From positions 410,384 through 474,383 of the forward strand of contig JANSYN010000002.1 in the NCBI GenBank assembly GCA_024742415.1: a stretch of 64,000 nt of DNA, written 5' to 3'. The notes below the pieces were generated by a model. The model had not been told where the DNA came from and made no database searches. It saw only the letters and a list, made by a program, of their open reading frames with translations. The stretch is from Gammaproteobacteria bacterium. GTDB taxonomy: Bacteria; Pseudomonadota; Gammaproteobacteria; Pseudomonadales; Halieaceae. The position numbers and the translations under genes are program-made. Below, piece by piece: positions 8,342-17,656 of the stretch; position 1 is the stretch's first letter, and every line of letters begins with the position of its first letter.

Positions 8342-9802
8342 TTAGACAGCGGCAAAATCTGCCAGGCCACAGTTTGCATGCAACGCCTGATAATCCTTGA
8401 ACCCACCGGGAAAGAGAAAAGGCGAGTGTCCCGCCGGGGTGCGGTAATAGCTGTTGCACGAGGCATCGCCCCAGGAATAGGTCGCAAAACTCTCCGCCAG
8501 CCTCGCATTGTATTGCGCGGCAACGGCCGGCCGCACCGCAATGGCGGGGAAGCCCGCGTCTTCTTTCTCACACAGCAAGCGCACGATGGTCTGCACGTTA
8601 AGCTCTACGTTGGCAAAGTAAGACACGTTGATCGCCAGCCCGTTGGGGCCGGCGCCAAAAAAATAGTTGGGGAAATCTTCAGCGGCAATACCCACGTAGG
8701 CCTGGGGCAGCTGCGCCATGACCTCGCCGAGTTTTTTCCCCGCCAAACCGACCACGTCGATGCGGTCAAAATCCAGTACCTTGTAGCCGGTGCAGTAAAT
8801 GATCACATCGACGTCAATCTCTCGGCCGCTTGCGGTAGTGAGCCCGGCAGGGCGCACCGCTTGCAGACCCTCGGCCACCAACTCAACGTTGGGGCGCGTC
8901 AGCGCCGGGTAGAAGTCGTCTGACACAAGGCCGCGCTTGCAGCCGTAACGGGACTGTGGCGTAACCGCCTTGCGTAACTGCGGGTCGGCAATCGTCTGCT
9001 CGATAAACCGGTGTACGCGCTCTTCAAACTGCTGCATGCGTTTGTGACCCAGCGTTACGCCGTCCAGCACCACGCCCATCATCACACCCTGCCCCCAGCG
9101 CCAGAACTTCAGCAGCGGCGGGAAGCGACGAAACCAGGCGCGCAACGTCGGCGAATAGGGCTTCCAGTTGCGCGGCATCACCCAGTTGGGCGTACGTTGC
9201 AACACTGTCAGGTGCTGCACCAGGGGGGCAAGCTTTGGCACGATCTGAACAGCGGCAGCGGCCGAGCCCACAACGGCGACGCGCTTGCCGCCCAGATCGA
9301 CGCCATGATTCCAGTGTGTCGAGTGCCACTGTTCCCCGGTAAAGGTGTCGATGCCATCGACCTGCGGATAGATCGGGGTGTGCTGTCCACCCATGCAATT
9401 GATGATCACGTCCGCCGTGTAGGTATTGCCGTTGCTATCATGGAGCTGCCAGGTCTTGTCGTCCTGAAACTGTGCGCTGACGATCTGCGTGTTGAATTTG
9501 CAGTGTGGCTCGAGGCCGAACTCGCGCGCGCAATCCTGCAGGTAGCTTTCGATCTCACGCTGTTCTACAAAATTGGCGGACCAATCCGGATTAGGGCGAT
9601 AGGAGAAGGTATAGGAATGCGCCCAGAGGTCACAGGCCAGCCCGGGGTAGCTGTGCAAGTGCCAGGTGCCGCCCACGGCATCGGACTTTTCGAAGAGCGT
9701 CAGGTTACCAAATCCCTGCTGCAGCAACTCCCTGCCTGCGGCGATGCCGGCCGGTCCGGCGCCAATCACCGCGACACGTGTTGCGTATTTCCTGCCTTGC
9801 AT
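8342..9802 (-). CDS. flavin-containing monooxygenase, Baeyer-Villiger type
   Basis: A 486-residue FAD/NADPH monooxygenase. The FAD-binding motif GAGPAG lies at residues 14-19. The Baeyer-Villiger fingerprint F-x-G-x3-H-x3-W is met at residues 154-164 (FTGEQWHSTHW), and a second Rossmann fold begins near 175 with GSAAAA, a loose variant of GxGxxA. Such enzymes insert oxygen into ketones to give esters or lactones, in the manner of 4-hydroxyacetophenone or cyclohexanone monooxygenase. The start at 9802 has GAGGTGG upstream. It lies 52 bp behind the PQQ-type dehydrogenase gene on the same strand, so the two are probably co-transcribed. Confidence 0.88.
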   Translation of the reverse strand: MQGRKYATRVAVIGAGPAGIAAGRELLQQGFGNLTLFEKSDAVGGTWHLHSYPGLACDLWAHSYTFSYRPNPDWSANFVEQREIESYLQDCAREFGLEPHCKFNTQIVSAQFQDDKTWQLHDSNGNTYTADVIINCMGGQHTPIYPQVDGIDTFTGEQWHSTHWNHGVDLGGKRVAVVGSAAAAVQIVPKLAPLVQHLTVLQRTPNWVMPRNWKPYSPTLRAWFRRFPPLLKFWRWGQGVMMGVVLDGVTLGHKRMQQFEERVHRFIEQTIADPQLRKAVTPQSRYGCKRGLVSDDFYPALTRPNVELVAEGLQAVRPAGLTTASGREIDVDVIIYCTGYKVLDFDRIDVVGLAGKKLGEVMAQLPQAYVGIAAEDFPNYFFGAGPNGLAINVSYFANVELNVQTIVRLLCEKEDAGFPAIAVRPAVAAQYNARLAESFATYSWGDASCNSYYRTPAGHSPFLFPGGFKDYQALHANCGLADFAAV

Positions 9803-9854
9803 CGCTGTGCCACCTCGTGTGTGTAGACTCTGGTTTTGTATGTTGGCTCTGGTG

Positions 9855-11537
9855 TTAGCGCTCGCCGGGGCCGGCCTGCTCACTGGCGCTCGGTGGCGCA
9901 ACGGCAAAGACCATGAACGCATTGCCCGGCATCTGTCCGAACTGGCCATAGCCCGAAAGTACAAACAGCTGGCCACCGGCAACCTGCACGCCGCCGACAT
10001 CAATCGCACCGCCCTGCGCCGTTGCGTCATTAACCGCCGGGAACTCACCGTAGGTGTCGAACGACCACAGCTGCTTGCCATTGGCGGCATCAAAGACACG
10101 AATGACACCATCCAGGGTGGGCGCATACACCAGGTCGCCGCTCGCGGTAGGTGCTGCGGAGAAGCCCGGATGACAACCATCGATCTCGCGTTGCCGGGCA
10201 TCCAGGCAGCGACCGGGCGCCGCTGTTGACCACAGCTGTTCTCCCGTTGTTATGTCATAGGCCTGCAGTGAAGGATTGGGCGTGCCGTTGAAGCTGTCGC
10301 CGATCCATTTTCCGAGCGGCCTGTCACTGACCGGCACGTACAGCACGCCGCGCTGTTCATCCACTGCCATCGCGAAATGAATACCGCCGGCTTTGCCACC
10401 CGACCCGGCCCTGGCAGTCCACAACAGCTTACCGTCGGCGGCCGGGTCCAGCGCATAGACCTGCGCGTTCTTCTGGCCGGCCAGCAGGTAATCCCGCCCG
10501 CCGACGCTGGCCAGTATGGGCGGTGCGCCAAAGTCGAGGTCTTCCCCGGGATTGTCAGGACAGTTGGGATGCAGATCCGACAGGCAGGCCAGGTTCCACA
10601 CGTCATCCTGCAGGAACTGGCGAACCCACAAGCGCTGCCCGGTGTGCATGTCGAAAGCGATGATAGCGTCACTGGTGTCAGTGGCCGGGTTCGAGTAGTT
10701 CTCACCGGTGCCAACGTAAACACGCTGCCGCTCGATATCCAGCGTGGGCTGCGACCAGACCGGCGCGCCCGACGGGCCACGCTGGTCAGGCAGCAACAGG
10801 CGCTTGTGGGTCACACCAGGTGTTTGCTCAATGGTGTGCGTACGCCACAGAATGCGCCCATCGTCTGCCGACACGGCAACCAGCGCACCGCGAAAGGTGC
10901 AGCACCCATAGAAAGGATTGACCGACACAAACAGCTCATAGGACGACACCGGCTGGTAGATCACGCCCTCATGGTCAACCGCCGACCCGGACAGCATGGC
11001 ATAGGCGTGGTCAGCCAGCTGCGAACGCCACAGTTCCTTGCCGGTGCTTAGGTCAAGACTGATCAGCTCTCCGGCGAAGGTGCCAAAAACCAGCAGGTCC
11101 TTGCCTTTATGCGCGATATGCCGCAAAGCAGTACGCACCATCGCGCCGGCATCAAAGCGCCAGTGTTCACAACCGGTGGCGCGATCAAGCGCATAGACTG
11201 AGCCATCTTCATCGGCGATCACCACAGCGTTGGTGGTGATCAACGGTACGGCACGGGCCGCTTTCGTCTCGGGCAGGGCAAACACCCACTGCAGTGTCAG
11301 GCGCGGGAGGTTGCCAGGGGTGATAGCTGCGCGCGATGGCGCAATAAAGCGCAGGTTTTTTTCGTCATACCCCCAGCCACTGATAACCGGCTCGGGACTC
11401 AGCGCAGCGGCACCGGTGTCAGCGCACTGCGCTGCCTCGATCGGTGGCGGAGCCGCTAGGAAAAGCACTACCAGCGCAAGCAGCAACAGCGGCGCGCGGC
11501 AGGTGGGCGAGGCTGAACCGGGCATTGACGTGAACAT
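9855..11537 (-). CDS. periplasmic PQQ-type dehydrogenase (beta-propeller)
   Basis: About 560 residues: an N-terminal signal peptide (hydrophobic residues 15-32, Ala-rich end), then a beta-propeller with repeated 'G-x-x-LW' blades typical of PQQ-dependent alcohol dehydrogenases. A neighbouring Cys pair (FYGCCTFRG) matches the vicinal disulphide found at the PQQ site. Overall it is most like polyvinyl-alcohol-dehydrogenase-type quinoproteins, but no C-x-x-C-H haem site is seen, so electrons must go to a separate carrier. The start at 11537 has AGGA upstream and yields a proper signal peptide; an earlier frame opening has no coding character. It precedes the Baeyer-Villiger monooxygenase, suggesting alcohol to ketone to ester chemistry. 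Confidence 0.8.
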   Translation of the reverse strand: MFTSMPGSASPTCRAPLLLLALVVLFLAAPPPIEAAQCADTGAAALSPEPVISGWGYDEKNLRFIAPSRAAITPGNLPRLTLQWVFALPETKAARAVPLITTNAVVIADEDGSVYALDRATGCEHWRFDAGAMVRTALRHIAHKGKDLLVFGTFAGELISLDLSTGKELWRSQLADHAYAMLSGSAVDHEGVIYQPVSSYELFVSVNPFYGCCTFRGALVAVSADDGRILWRTHTIEQTPGVTHKRLLLPDQRGPSGAPVWSQPTLDIERQRVYVGTGENYSNPATDTSDAIIAFDMHTGQRLWVRQFLQDDVWNLACLSDLHPNCPDNPGEDLDFGAPPILASVGGRDYLLAGQKNAQVYALDPAADGKLLWTARAGSGGKAGGIHFAMAVDEQRGVLYVPVSDRPLGKWIGDSFNGTPNPSLQAYDITTGEQLWSTAAPGRCLDARQREIDGCHPGFSAAPTASGDLVYAPTLDGVIRVFDAANGKQLWSFDTYGEFPAVNDATAQGGAIDVGGVQVAGGQLFVLSGYGQFGQMPGNAFMVFAVAPPSASEQAGPGER

Positions 11538-11867
11538 GCCAGTGATCCTAGCAGAGCCCAATTCGCCGCACACCCGCAGGCCAGGCGCGCGGGCGACAAA
11601 CTGCCGGGTATGACAATAGCCTGAACCGCAACATTGCGGCGAACAGGCGGCATGCCGCAAGCCCGCCCGGGGAGCGCATTGCCTGTACTGTGAAGTGGCG
11701 TAAGCGTCCGAATAGCAACCAGTTTTTGAGACATAACTGGTCAAAAATAGTAGTAAATAGTCCATGAAATTTACGCTATCGGCAAATTCGAGCTGTCAGT
11801 ACCATAAGCACAATTCCGGCACTGCTCTACACAAGAACCGGCAACTATTAACCGCAAGGAGATCACT
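11538..11867. other. divergent intergenic region
   Basis: This 330 bp region serves both the leftward PQQ-type dehydrogenase and the rightward outer-membrane protein. It contains an inverted repeat at 11718-11741 and is AT-rich from about 11710 to 11800, as expected of promoters. No gene is seen. Confidence 0.5.
11718..11741. promoter_or_regulatory. inverted repeat, possible operator
   Basis: ACCAGTT and AACTGGT form a perfect 7 bp inverted repeat around a 10 bp spacer. A second pair, TTTTTGA and TCAAAAA, overlaps its right side. The position, about 130 bp upstream of the outer-membrane protein gene in an AT-rich stretch, would suit a dimeric regulator. No regulator is assigned. Confidence 0.4.
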
Positions 11868-12662
11868 ATGTTTAAGAAAACTGCACTATTTGCTGGCCTG
11901 GCGCTGGCACTGACCGGTACTGTCCAGGCTGAAGAATACAGCTGGGAAGCTGGCGCTGGCATCTCAGGTAGCGACGTCGAAGGCTTCGACCTTGGCATTT
12001 CCTACTTCTTCCAGCCCGTCGACGACAGCAAGGGTCCCTACCGCGAAGCGGCATTCATTGACCGCGCTTCCTCTGTCACTGTGTTCGGATCTGACGGCGA
12101 AGTCGACAACAGTGCGGATACCGAAGAATACGGCATCGACGTACGTTACATCACCGCTGGCTCTGGCTGGATCATTGACGCGGCGTACGCGCGCTCTGAG
12201 GCCTCCGTTGGCGGATTTGACGCCGAAGTCGACGCCTATGGCCTGACCGTTGGTAAGTACATCGCCGAAAACACCACCCTGGAAATCGGCTATGCGTATG
12301 CCGAAGATGACAGCGGCGCTGAGCTCGATAACTACGGTATTGAGATACAGCACCTGATGAACTGGGAAGACTCCGGCCTGAAGTTGGGCGGTGGCTACGT
12401 CTACAGCGAAACTGACGATGGCGGCAACGATCGCGACACCTACTTTGTCGAAGCGACCTGGTACCCCTGCAAGAATCTGGGCATCGGTGGCGGCTACAGC
12501 CTGGCAGACGGCGAATTCGGTGACACCGACATCTACAGCATCGGTGCCGAGTACTTCATTACTGAGCACGCGGCTGTGTCTTTGTCGTACCTGAGTGAAG
12601 AAGTCGACGATACTGACCTTGAAAGCGATGTATACCGCGTAGGTGTTAACTTCCGCTTCTAG
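11868..12662 (+). CDS. putative outer-membrane beta-barrel protein (porin-like)
   Basis: A 264-residue acidic protein with a clear signal peptide (cleavage after VQA, about residue 21). It shows alternating hydrophobic/polar strands rich in Tyr, Gly and Asp and ends in Phe (NFRF), the C-terminal signature recognised by the Bam machinery. About 10-12 strands are likely. It resembles putative porins of marine gammaproteobacteria, but the cargo is unknown. AAGGAG lies seven bases before the ATG, a strong site fitting an abundant protein, and a strong terminator follows 22 bp after the stop. It is a monocistronic gene. Confidence 0.8.
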   Translation: MFKKTALFAGLALALTGTVQAEEYSWEAGAGISGSDVEGFDLGISYFFQPVDDSKGPYREAAFIDRASSVTVFGSDGEVDNSADTEEYGIDVRYITAGSGWIIDAAYARSEASVGGFDAEVDAYGLTVGKYIAENTTLEIGYAYAEDDSGAELDNYGIEIQHLMNWEDSGLKLGGGYVYSETDDGGNDRDTYFVEATWYPCKNLGIGGGYSLADGEFGDTDIYSIGAEYFITEHAAVSLSYLSEEVDDTDLESDVYRVGVNFRF

Positions 12663-12684
12663 GCGTTTTTGCCCGCAAGGCTCG

Positions 12685-12715
12685 AAAGGGGTGGTTGATA
12701 ACCACCCCTTTTTTT
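12685..12715 (+). terminator. rho-independent terminator after the porin-like gene
   Basis: A 12 bp perfect stem (AAAGGGGTGGTT with AACCACCCCTTT, loop GAT) runs straight into a run of T. It ends the outer-membrane protein transcript. Confidence 0.95.
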
Positions 12716-12769
12716 ATGCGCGGGATTACGCTTGGCGACGCAGGATTGCAAGCGCCGGCAACAAAGCAA

Positions 12770-14197
12770 TCAACCCATCGCAGAATCAGGAATCCACACC
12801 CCGTGGAAACCCACCGGCACGCGCACCGGCAACTCCACTTTGGCTATCGGGCCAGCAAAGACCCGCGTTGCATCGAACAGGGCAAACGCGCTGGTTTGCG
12901 CATTCTTGTCATAGAGAAAGCTGGCCAGGTAACCCTCGTCCTCACCGGTTGCGGCATCGCTCGCAGGAATAAATACGGCCTCGCCCGGGGTAATGGCTAC
13001 TCCGGGGAGATAGCTGTCCACCGCACCGGTGTGCAGGTCGTATTTGCGGATACCGCCCTCGGCCTGCTCGATGCGTTCGGGCGCATCGTTTTTCTCATCC
13101 ACCACCAGGCTGTAGCCATAGCGGTAAGGCTTGGTCCACAGCGCACGATTGACCTGCGGAAACTCCATCGCACTGTCATAGATGCGATCAACCGAGGCTT
13201 TGCCTGTTTTCATGTTCATGCTGAAACGTGACAGCCGCGCCGGATGGAAGAAGTCGTGGGAGTTTTTCACCCAGAGCTGGTCGTAGCGCGCCGCGTCGAC
13301 GATGACCTCGTCGCCCTGCTCAAAGGAATTCATAATATGGAAGACAAAACAGGACGGCACGTCAAACCACTTCACATCGGCGTTGGTGCCTGTTCTGGGC
13401 ATCACGCCAAAGCGACAGGGCGCGTCGTCATCCCACTTGAACGGCAGGCCGCTGCCAGCTATGGCAGCCAGCCACGAAAAACGCACCTGCATCTCCATGA
13501 AAACGACATAGTTCTCGGTCACCCCGAAGTCGTGCACCATGCTGGGTCCGGTCATGTCCACCGGTTCCACCTGCAACATATTGCCCGCAGCATCGGCCCG
13601 CATATAGGTGAGGTAGGGCGCCATCACGTTGTAGCCGAAAAACACCAGCTCGCCGGTGTCCGGGTCGATGCGCGGATGAGCAGTCATATTGCCGGTCAGC
13701 TGGCCGTCATAGTTAAAGACACCCAGTGTGCTGAGGTCTTTCGGATCTATCAGGTAGGGATAGCCAAACTCACCCAGCGACATCAGCTTGCCGCCATGGT
13801 AGATCAGTGACACCGCGCTGGTGGTGTCCTCGGCTTTGGGCGCGCCGAAGCCGCCGGTTTCCTTACGATACACCGGCGTGTCCACATAGCGATTGCGATA
13901 CCAGGTAGCCTTGCCCGCTTCCAGCCGCACACCGTGCAACATGCCGTCGCCGCCAAAAAAGTGATCAGAGACACCACTGGATGAGTTGGTGCCATTGCGC
14001 ACATACAGGCCGGATAATTCCGGTGGAATAACGCCCTCTACCTTGAGGTCCGTCAGGGTAACTTCTTCGGACACCGGCCGAAAATTACCGTTCTGCCAGA
14101 ATTTCACCGCCGGTTGTTCCTCGCTGCACCCGGTGAGGGTCGCAGCGGCACCGATGGCACCCAGGCCTGTGTACTCCAAAAAATCCCTGCGTTTCAT
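12770..14197 (-). CDS. carotenoid oxygenase family protein (RPE65/CCD type)
   Basis: A 475-residue non-haem iron oxygenase that cleaves C=C bonds of carotenoids, stilbenes or related compounds. All four family histidine ligands are visible in order: in 'TAHPRID', 'VHDFGV', 'FHIMNSF' and, at the C-terminus, 'GFHGVWIP'. The N-terminus MKRRDFLEYTG plus a hydrophobic stretch and a Cys (LTGC, about residue 24) indicates export, possibly by Tat and with lipidation, which is unusual for this mostly cytoplasmic family. The start at 14197 has GGGAGAAG upstream. It lies 67 bp behind the serine-hydrolase lipoprotein gene on the same strand and is probably in one operon. Confidence 0.9.
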   Translation of the reverse strand: MKRRDFLEYTGLGAIGAAATLTGCSEEQPAVKFWQNGNFRPVSEEVTLTDLKVEGVIPPELSGLYVRNGTNSSSGVSDHFFGGDGMLHGVRLEAGKATWYRNRYVDTPVYRKETGGFGAPKAEDTTSAVSLIYHGGKLMSLGEFGYPYLIDPKDLSTLGVFNYDGQLTGNMTAHPRIDPDTGELVFFGYNVMAPYLTYMRADAAGNMLQVEPVDMTGPSMVHDFGVTENYVVFMEMQVRFSWLAAIAGSGLPFKWDDDAPCRFGVMPRTGTNADVKWFDVPSCFVFHIMNSFEQGDEVIVDAARYDQLWVKNSHDFFHPARLSRFSMNMKTGKASVDRIYDSAMEFPQVNRALWTKPYRYGYSLVVDEKNDAPERIEQAEGGIRKYDLHTGAVDSYLPGVAITPGEAVFIPASDAATGEDEGYLASFLYDKNAQTSAFALFDATRVFAGPIAKVELPVRVPVGFHGVWIPDSAMG

Positions 14198-14264
14198 GCT
14201 GGTCTTCTCCCGTTGTTCTGCATCAGTGCGGCAGCCGTTATGAGCACCTGCCGCCGCGCCGGTA

Positions 14265-15419
14265 CTATTGTCGCGCGGCGTCAAAAGCCTCTGTCACCAG
14301 GGGGATGAGCTGCGATGAGGCATAGCCGCTGCCAATAGACCCCTCGGCCAACGTGGGTGACTGCACGGCCAGCAGTGCACCGTAGCCGCGCTCGGTGTCG
14401 ATCCACGCCACGGCACCAAAGGCGCCCGGGTCGATAAAGAGAGACGCTTCGGTGGCGCCCGCCGCGGGCGGCGGAATCCACCAGCCCATGCCGTAACCGG
14501 ACCCACCCTCGTCTACCGACCCGGTAGGCGTTGCACGATCTATGCGCATGAAGGCAACGGCTTCTGGCGAGAGCACGCGGTTCTCGCCACACAGACCATC
14601 ATTCAGGTGTAAATCGAGAATGCGGGCATAATCGTCAATATTGCTCATGGCACCCCCTTCGATATTGGGGTTCTCCAATCCCACCAGCGCGCTCGGGTCA
14701 CCCGTCCATTCGGCGGAGGTCGCCAGGTTGTTGCCAAATGCGAACACCTCCAGGCCACACGGCTGGCCAATGTATTGGTCAAACAGCTGGTTCCAGGTGC
14801 CACCACCGACGATCTCGGCCACCGTGCCCGCCAACTGCCACTGGCTGCCGCCATAGTCGAAATTGGTGCCAGGGGGCGTACTGACCAGATCCGGCAGCGG
14901 CGTCTGGTAGATGATCTGGCCGCAGTCCTGCAGTTGACCCACCGGAACATACTGACACAGGTGATCGCCATAGCCGCTGATCTGCCCCAGCCCGGGGATC
15001 CCCGAGGTGTTGGACAGCAACTGCTCTGTCGTGCGCCCGGGCCACACGCCCGTATAGGGCAGGTAGTCATCAATCACGCGGTCGATTTCAAAATCGACGT
15101 TGTCGTCATCCTCTGCCAATGCCATCAACAGCGAGGCCGCAGGTACCTTGCTGGTGGAGGCCAGCAGGATGACGGTATCGTCGGTATGGTCGCCAACGAG
15201 GCGTCGATGCACAACACCGGCGCGCTTGTCGACAATAATCAGCGATGCACCGGAAAACGCCGGCTGCTGCGCAACAAAAGCCTCCAGGCTGGCATCAGCC
15301 GCGCTGAAGTCAGGGATCACGGGGAACGGGGCAAGGCCACCGTTATTGGAATCGCTGCAGCCCACCATCATGGCGACGGCCAGCAACAACCCGGTGCGGC
15401 TGTTTAATCGTTTATGCAT
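14265..15419 (-). CDS. serine hydrolase, beta-lactamase family, lipoprotein
   Basis: A 384-residue member of the class C beta-lactamase/esterase fold. A lipoprotein signal ends at C21 (VAMMVGC). The nucleophile motif is S88-T-S-K91, and 'FDYGGSQWQLAG' fits the Y-x-N region with Gly-Ser at its end. It is distinct from the other serine hydrolase at 1974-3248; the two share only fold-level motifs. It is first in a likely two-gene operon with the exported carotenoid-oxygenase-like protein. Substrate unknown; ester hydrolysis is the usual activity. Confidence 0.82.
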   Translation of the reverse strand: MHKRLNSRTGLLLAVAMMVGCSDSNNGGLAPFPVIPDFSAADASLEAFVAQQPAFSGASLIIVDKRAGVVHRRLVGDHTDDTVILLASTSKVPAASLLMALAEDDDNVDFEIDRVIDDYLPYTGVWPGRTTEQLLSNTSGIPGLGQISGYGDHLCQYVPVGQLQDCGQIIYQTPLPDLVSTPPGTNFDYGGSQWQLAGTVAEIVGGGTWNQLFDQYIGQPCGLEVFAFGNNLATSAEWTGDPSALVGLENPNIEGGAMSNIDDYARILDLHLNDGLCGENRVLSPEAVAFMRIDRATPTGSVDEGGSGYGMGWWIPPPAAGATEASLFIDPGAFGAVAWIDTERGYGALLAVQSPTLAEGSIGSGYASSQLIPLVTEAFDAARQ

Positions 15420-15683
15420 TGCTGCCTCTTATCGTTGTTATGTTGTTTGTGTTTACCGGTTTTCTTGCGCGCATTAGCTTACAGTTAATATGGCTTTTAT
15501 GAGCGACTGCGGTTTTTATCGACGCCGACGGCTCACGTGCAGTCCAAGTACTTGTATCAACACACGCCAAACTGCTACTAGCATAGACCAATACCTTGCC
15601 CACGCATAAAAGTAATGCACACAAGCGCGCTGAATTTCCTATACTGCGACAGCCCCCAAAAAAATCAACGATGAGACTTCATC

Positions 15684-17627
15684 ATGTATAAAAACTTTCT
15701 CGCTGCACTGCTGATACTCACCTTGTTTGCCTGCTCTGATAACAACGACTCTGTGGCGATCGTACCGCAGCCCCCGGTGGAACCCGAACCGCCGGTGCCG
15801 CCACCGCCACCGGGCAGCAGCGCTTTCCTGCAGGAAACCGTAGACCTGGACAGCCAGGCCACACCGGCGTTCACCCCGGGGACCGCAGGCGTTACGGTGA
15901 CCAACACCAAACTGCTCACACAGTTCGGCGACAGCCAGATCAACTTCAACAAGGCTCGCTACACGCGCTACTACCTTGAAGAAAACGCCGCGCGAACACC
16001 CGATGCCATTCTCGTGCTCATACCGGGCTTTCAAGGCGGGGCATCAACTTTTTATGTGCTGGCGGAAGACTTGCTGCGCAAGGGGCTGGTAGAAAGCAAT
16101 CTTGCCCTGGAGGTATGGGCCTTTGACCGCCGCTCCAGTTTTCTTGAAGACACCATTGGCCTGGATCTCGCAGAGGCACAGCGCGACCCCATGCTCGGAC
16201 TGAATTTCCTGTTCGGTGATGCGCTGGGCCTGGAGCTTGGTGATGCACTTGCAGCGGGGCCTAATCGGCGCGCGGTGTTCTACAACAGCCACTCTGATAC
16301 TGCGTTCATGTCGCAGTGGACAACCCTGGTGCACTCCCAGGATATCGATGCCATCGTCGAGGCCGCACAGGCGGCCGTGCTGGGTGGCAACGTGTTTCTG
16401 GGCGGGCACTCCGCGGGTACCGGCTATACCGCACGCTATGCCGCAACCGACTTCGACCTCAGCGAGGCAGCCACCGACCCGGGCCACGCCAAACTGCGTG
16501 GCCTGATGTTGTTTGAGGGCGGCGGCAGCAGGCTTGCCTCGGAACCCGCTGACGCAGCCACGCTCGACCTGATCGAAGCCAGTTTTGACGGCGGCCTTTA
16601 TGGCGCCGTACGCGACCAGGCGCCGCGCTGCATCGACGGTGTTACCGCCTGCACACTAGAGAGCGCCGCGACCGACTGTGCCGCCTTCAGCAACACCTCG
16701 TGCGTGCAACCGCGCGGCGCGTTCTCTGAAGTTGCCGGGCTACTCTCACCGCAGTTGCTGGCGATCTCGGAAGTGAACGCACTGGACGCTGAAGAAGTGG
16801 GCGACGGGGTGCTTTCAATTCTGCTGACCGACCAGAACGGCATTGAGGGCAATAACGCGGTCGCACAGGTGCCTGAGCTGTCGATCCTGACACCACTGGT
16901 GGGCAGCACGCCAGCATCATCACCTGCGCTGCTGGGCAAGTTCCTTGACGACGATGGCGTGGCCGCCCAGGTCGCCAGCTTTGTCGCCACCTCACTGGGT
17001 GCCGACGGCCCCATCGTGGATGGCATCGCCACGTGGCTGAGCAAGGGCGAGGATATTCCGCAGAGCGCGCTGGTCGACAACGGGCCTGCGCCCACCACGC
17101 TGGAGGATATCGGGGTGTGGGGTATCGAAGCGGAACCCTCGGACCTCGAAGGCCGCATGCTGCCGATTTTCTACCGCGGCCAGACCAACTTTTCGGAGTG
17201 GTACTACCCCTCCTCCGGCCTGGCCGTTACCAGCGGCCTGGGGCTGGACACCACTGAACTGTCGGCGCCTCCACCACTGGGCCGCGGTCGCAGCGATATC
17301 GAGAACCGCACGCAGGCGGCGGGCATTGATATTCCGGTAATCGCCTTTGGCGGCAGCAACGGGCTGACACCCGTACCCGCCGTCTGGCTGGGCTTCGCCG
17401 ACGCCATTGCGCCATGCGCCGCACCAAGCTGCGACGGTGTAACGGGCAGGGTCGTCGACCGCTTGAACCCCAACCCGGCTTTCCCGACCTTCGGCGACAT
17501 TGGCGGAGGGTTCGAGGTTTATATGTCAGAGGGCTACGCGCACGTCGATATCCTGACAGCGGACGACGACGAGTCGAACAACGTCATCGACCCATTGCTC
17601 GCCTTCATTCAACGCAACTTGCAGTAG
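15684..17627 (+). CDS. large alpha/beta-hydrolase-like lipoprotein
   Basis: A 647-residue lipoprotein (lipobox ending at C17) with a Pro-rich linker (about residues 29-44) that would hold the catalytic part off the membrane. The hydrolase core shows an oxyanion-type 'IPGFQGG' loop near 113-119, the nucleophile elbow G-H-S243-A-G, and a late His in 'YAHVDIL' near 624 that could complete the triad. Several Cys pairs near 330-350 suggest disulphides. The insert size makes it longer than ordinary lipases. It heads an operon with the next two genes (29 and 14 bp gaps). The substrate is not known. Confidence 0.7.
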   Translation: MYKNFLAALLILTLFACSDNNDSVAIVPQPPVEPEPPVPPPPPGSSAFLQETVDLDSQATPAFTPGTAGVTVTNTKLLTQFGDSQINFNKARYTRYYLEENAARTPDAILVLIPGFQGGASTFYVLAEDLLRKGLVESNLALEVWAFDRRSSFLEDTIGLDLAEAQRDPMLGLNFLFGDALGLELGDALAAGPNRRAVFYNSHSDTAFMSQWTTLVHSQDIDAIVEAAQAAVLGGNVFLGGHSAGTGYTARYAATDFDLSEAATDPGHAKLRGLMLFEGGGSRLASEPADAATLDLIEASFDGGLYGAVRDQAPRCIDGVTACTLESAATDCAAFSNTSCVQPRGAFSEVAGLLSPQLLAISEVNALDAEEVGDGVLSILLTDQNGIEGNNAVAQVPELSILTPLVGSTPASSPALLGKFLDDDGVAAQVASFVATSLGADGPIVDGIATWLSKGEDIPQSALVDNGPAPTTLEDIGVWGIEAEPSDLEGRMLPIFYRGQTNFSEWYYPSSGLAVTSGLGLDTTELSAPPPLGRGRSDIENRTQAAGIDIPVIAFGGSNGLTPVPAVWLGFADAIAPCAAPSCDGVTGRVVDRLNPNPAFPTFGDIGGGFEVYMSEGYAHVDILTADDDESNNVIDPLLAFIQRNLQ

Positions 17628-17656
17628 CGCCCGGCGAACTTCAGGAGACCTTCACG

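Noticed and set aside
17414..17656. An 81-codon N-terminal extension of the pectinacetylesterase-like gene
   Set aside because: The extension overlaps the preceding gene in another frame; the ATG at 17657 has a good ribosome-binding site and begins a lipoprotein signal.
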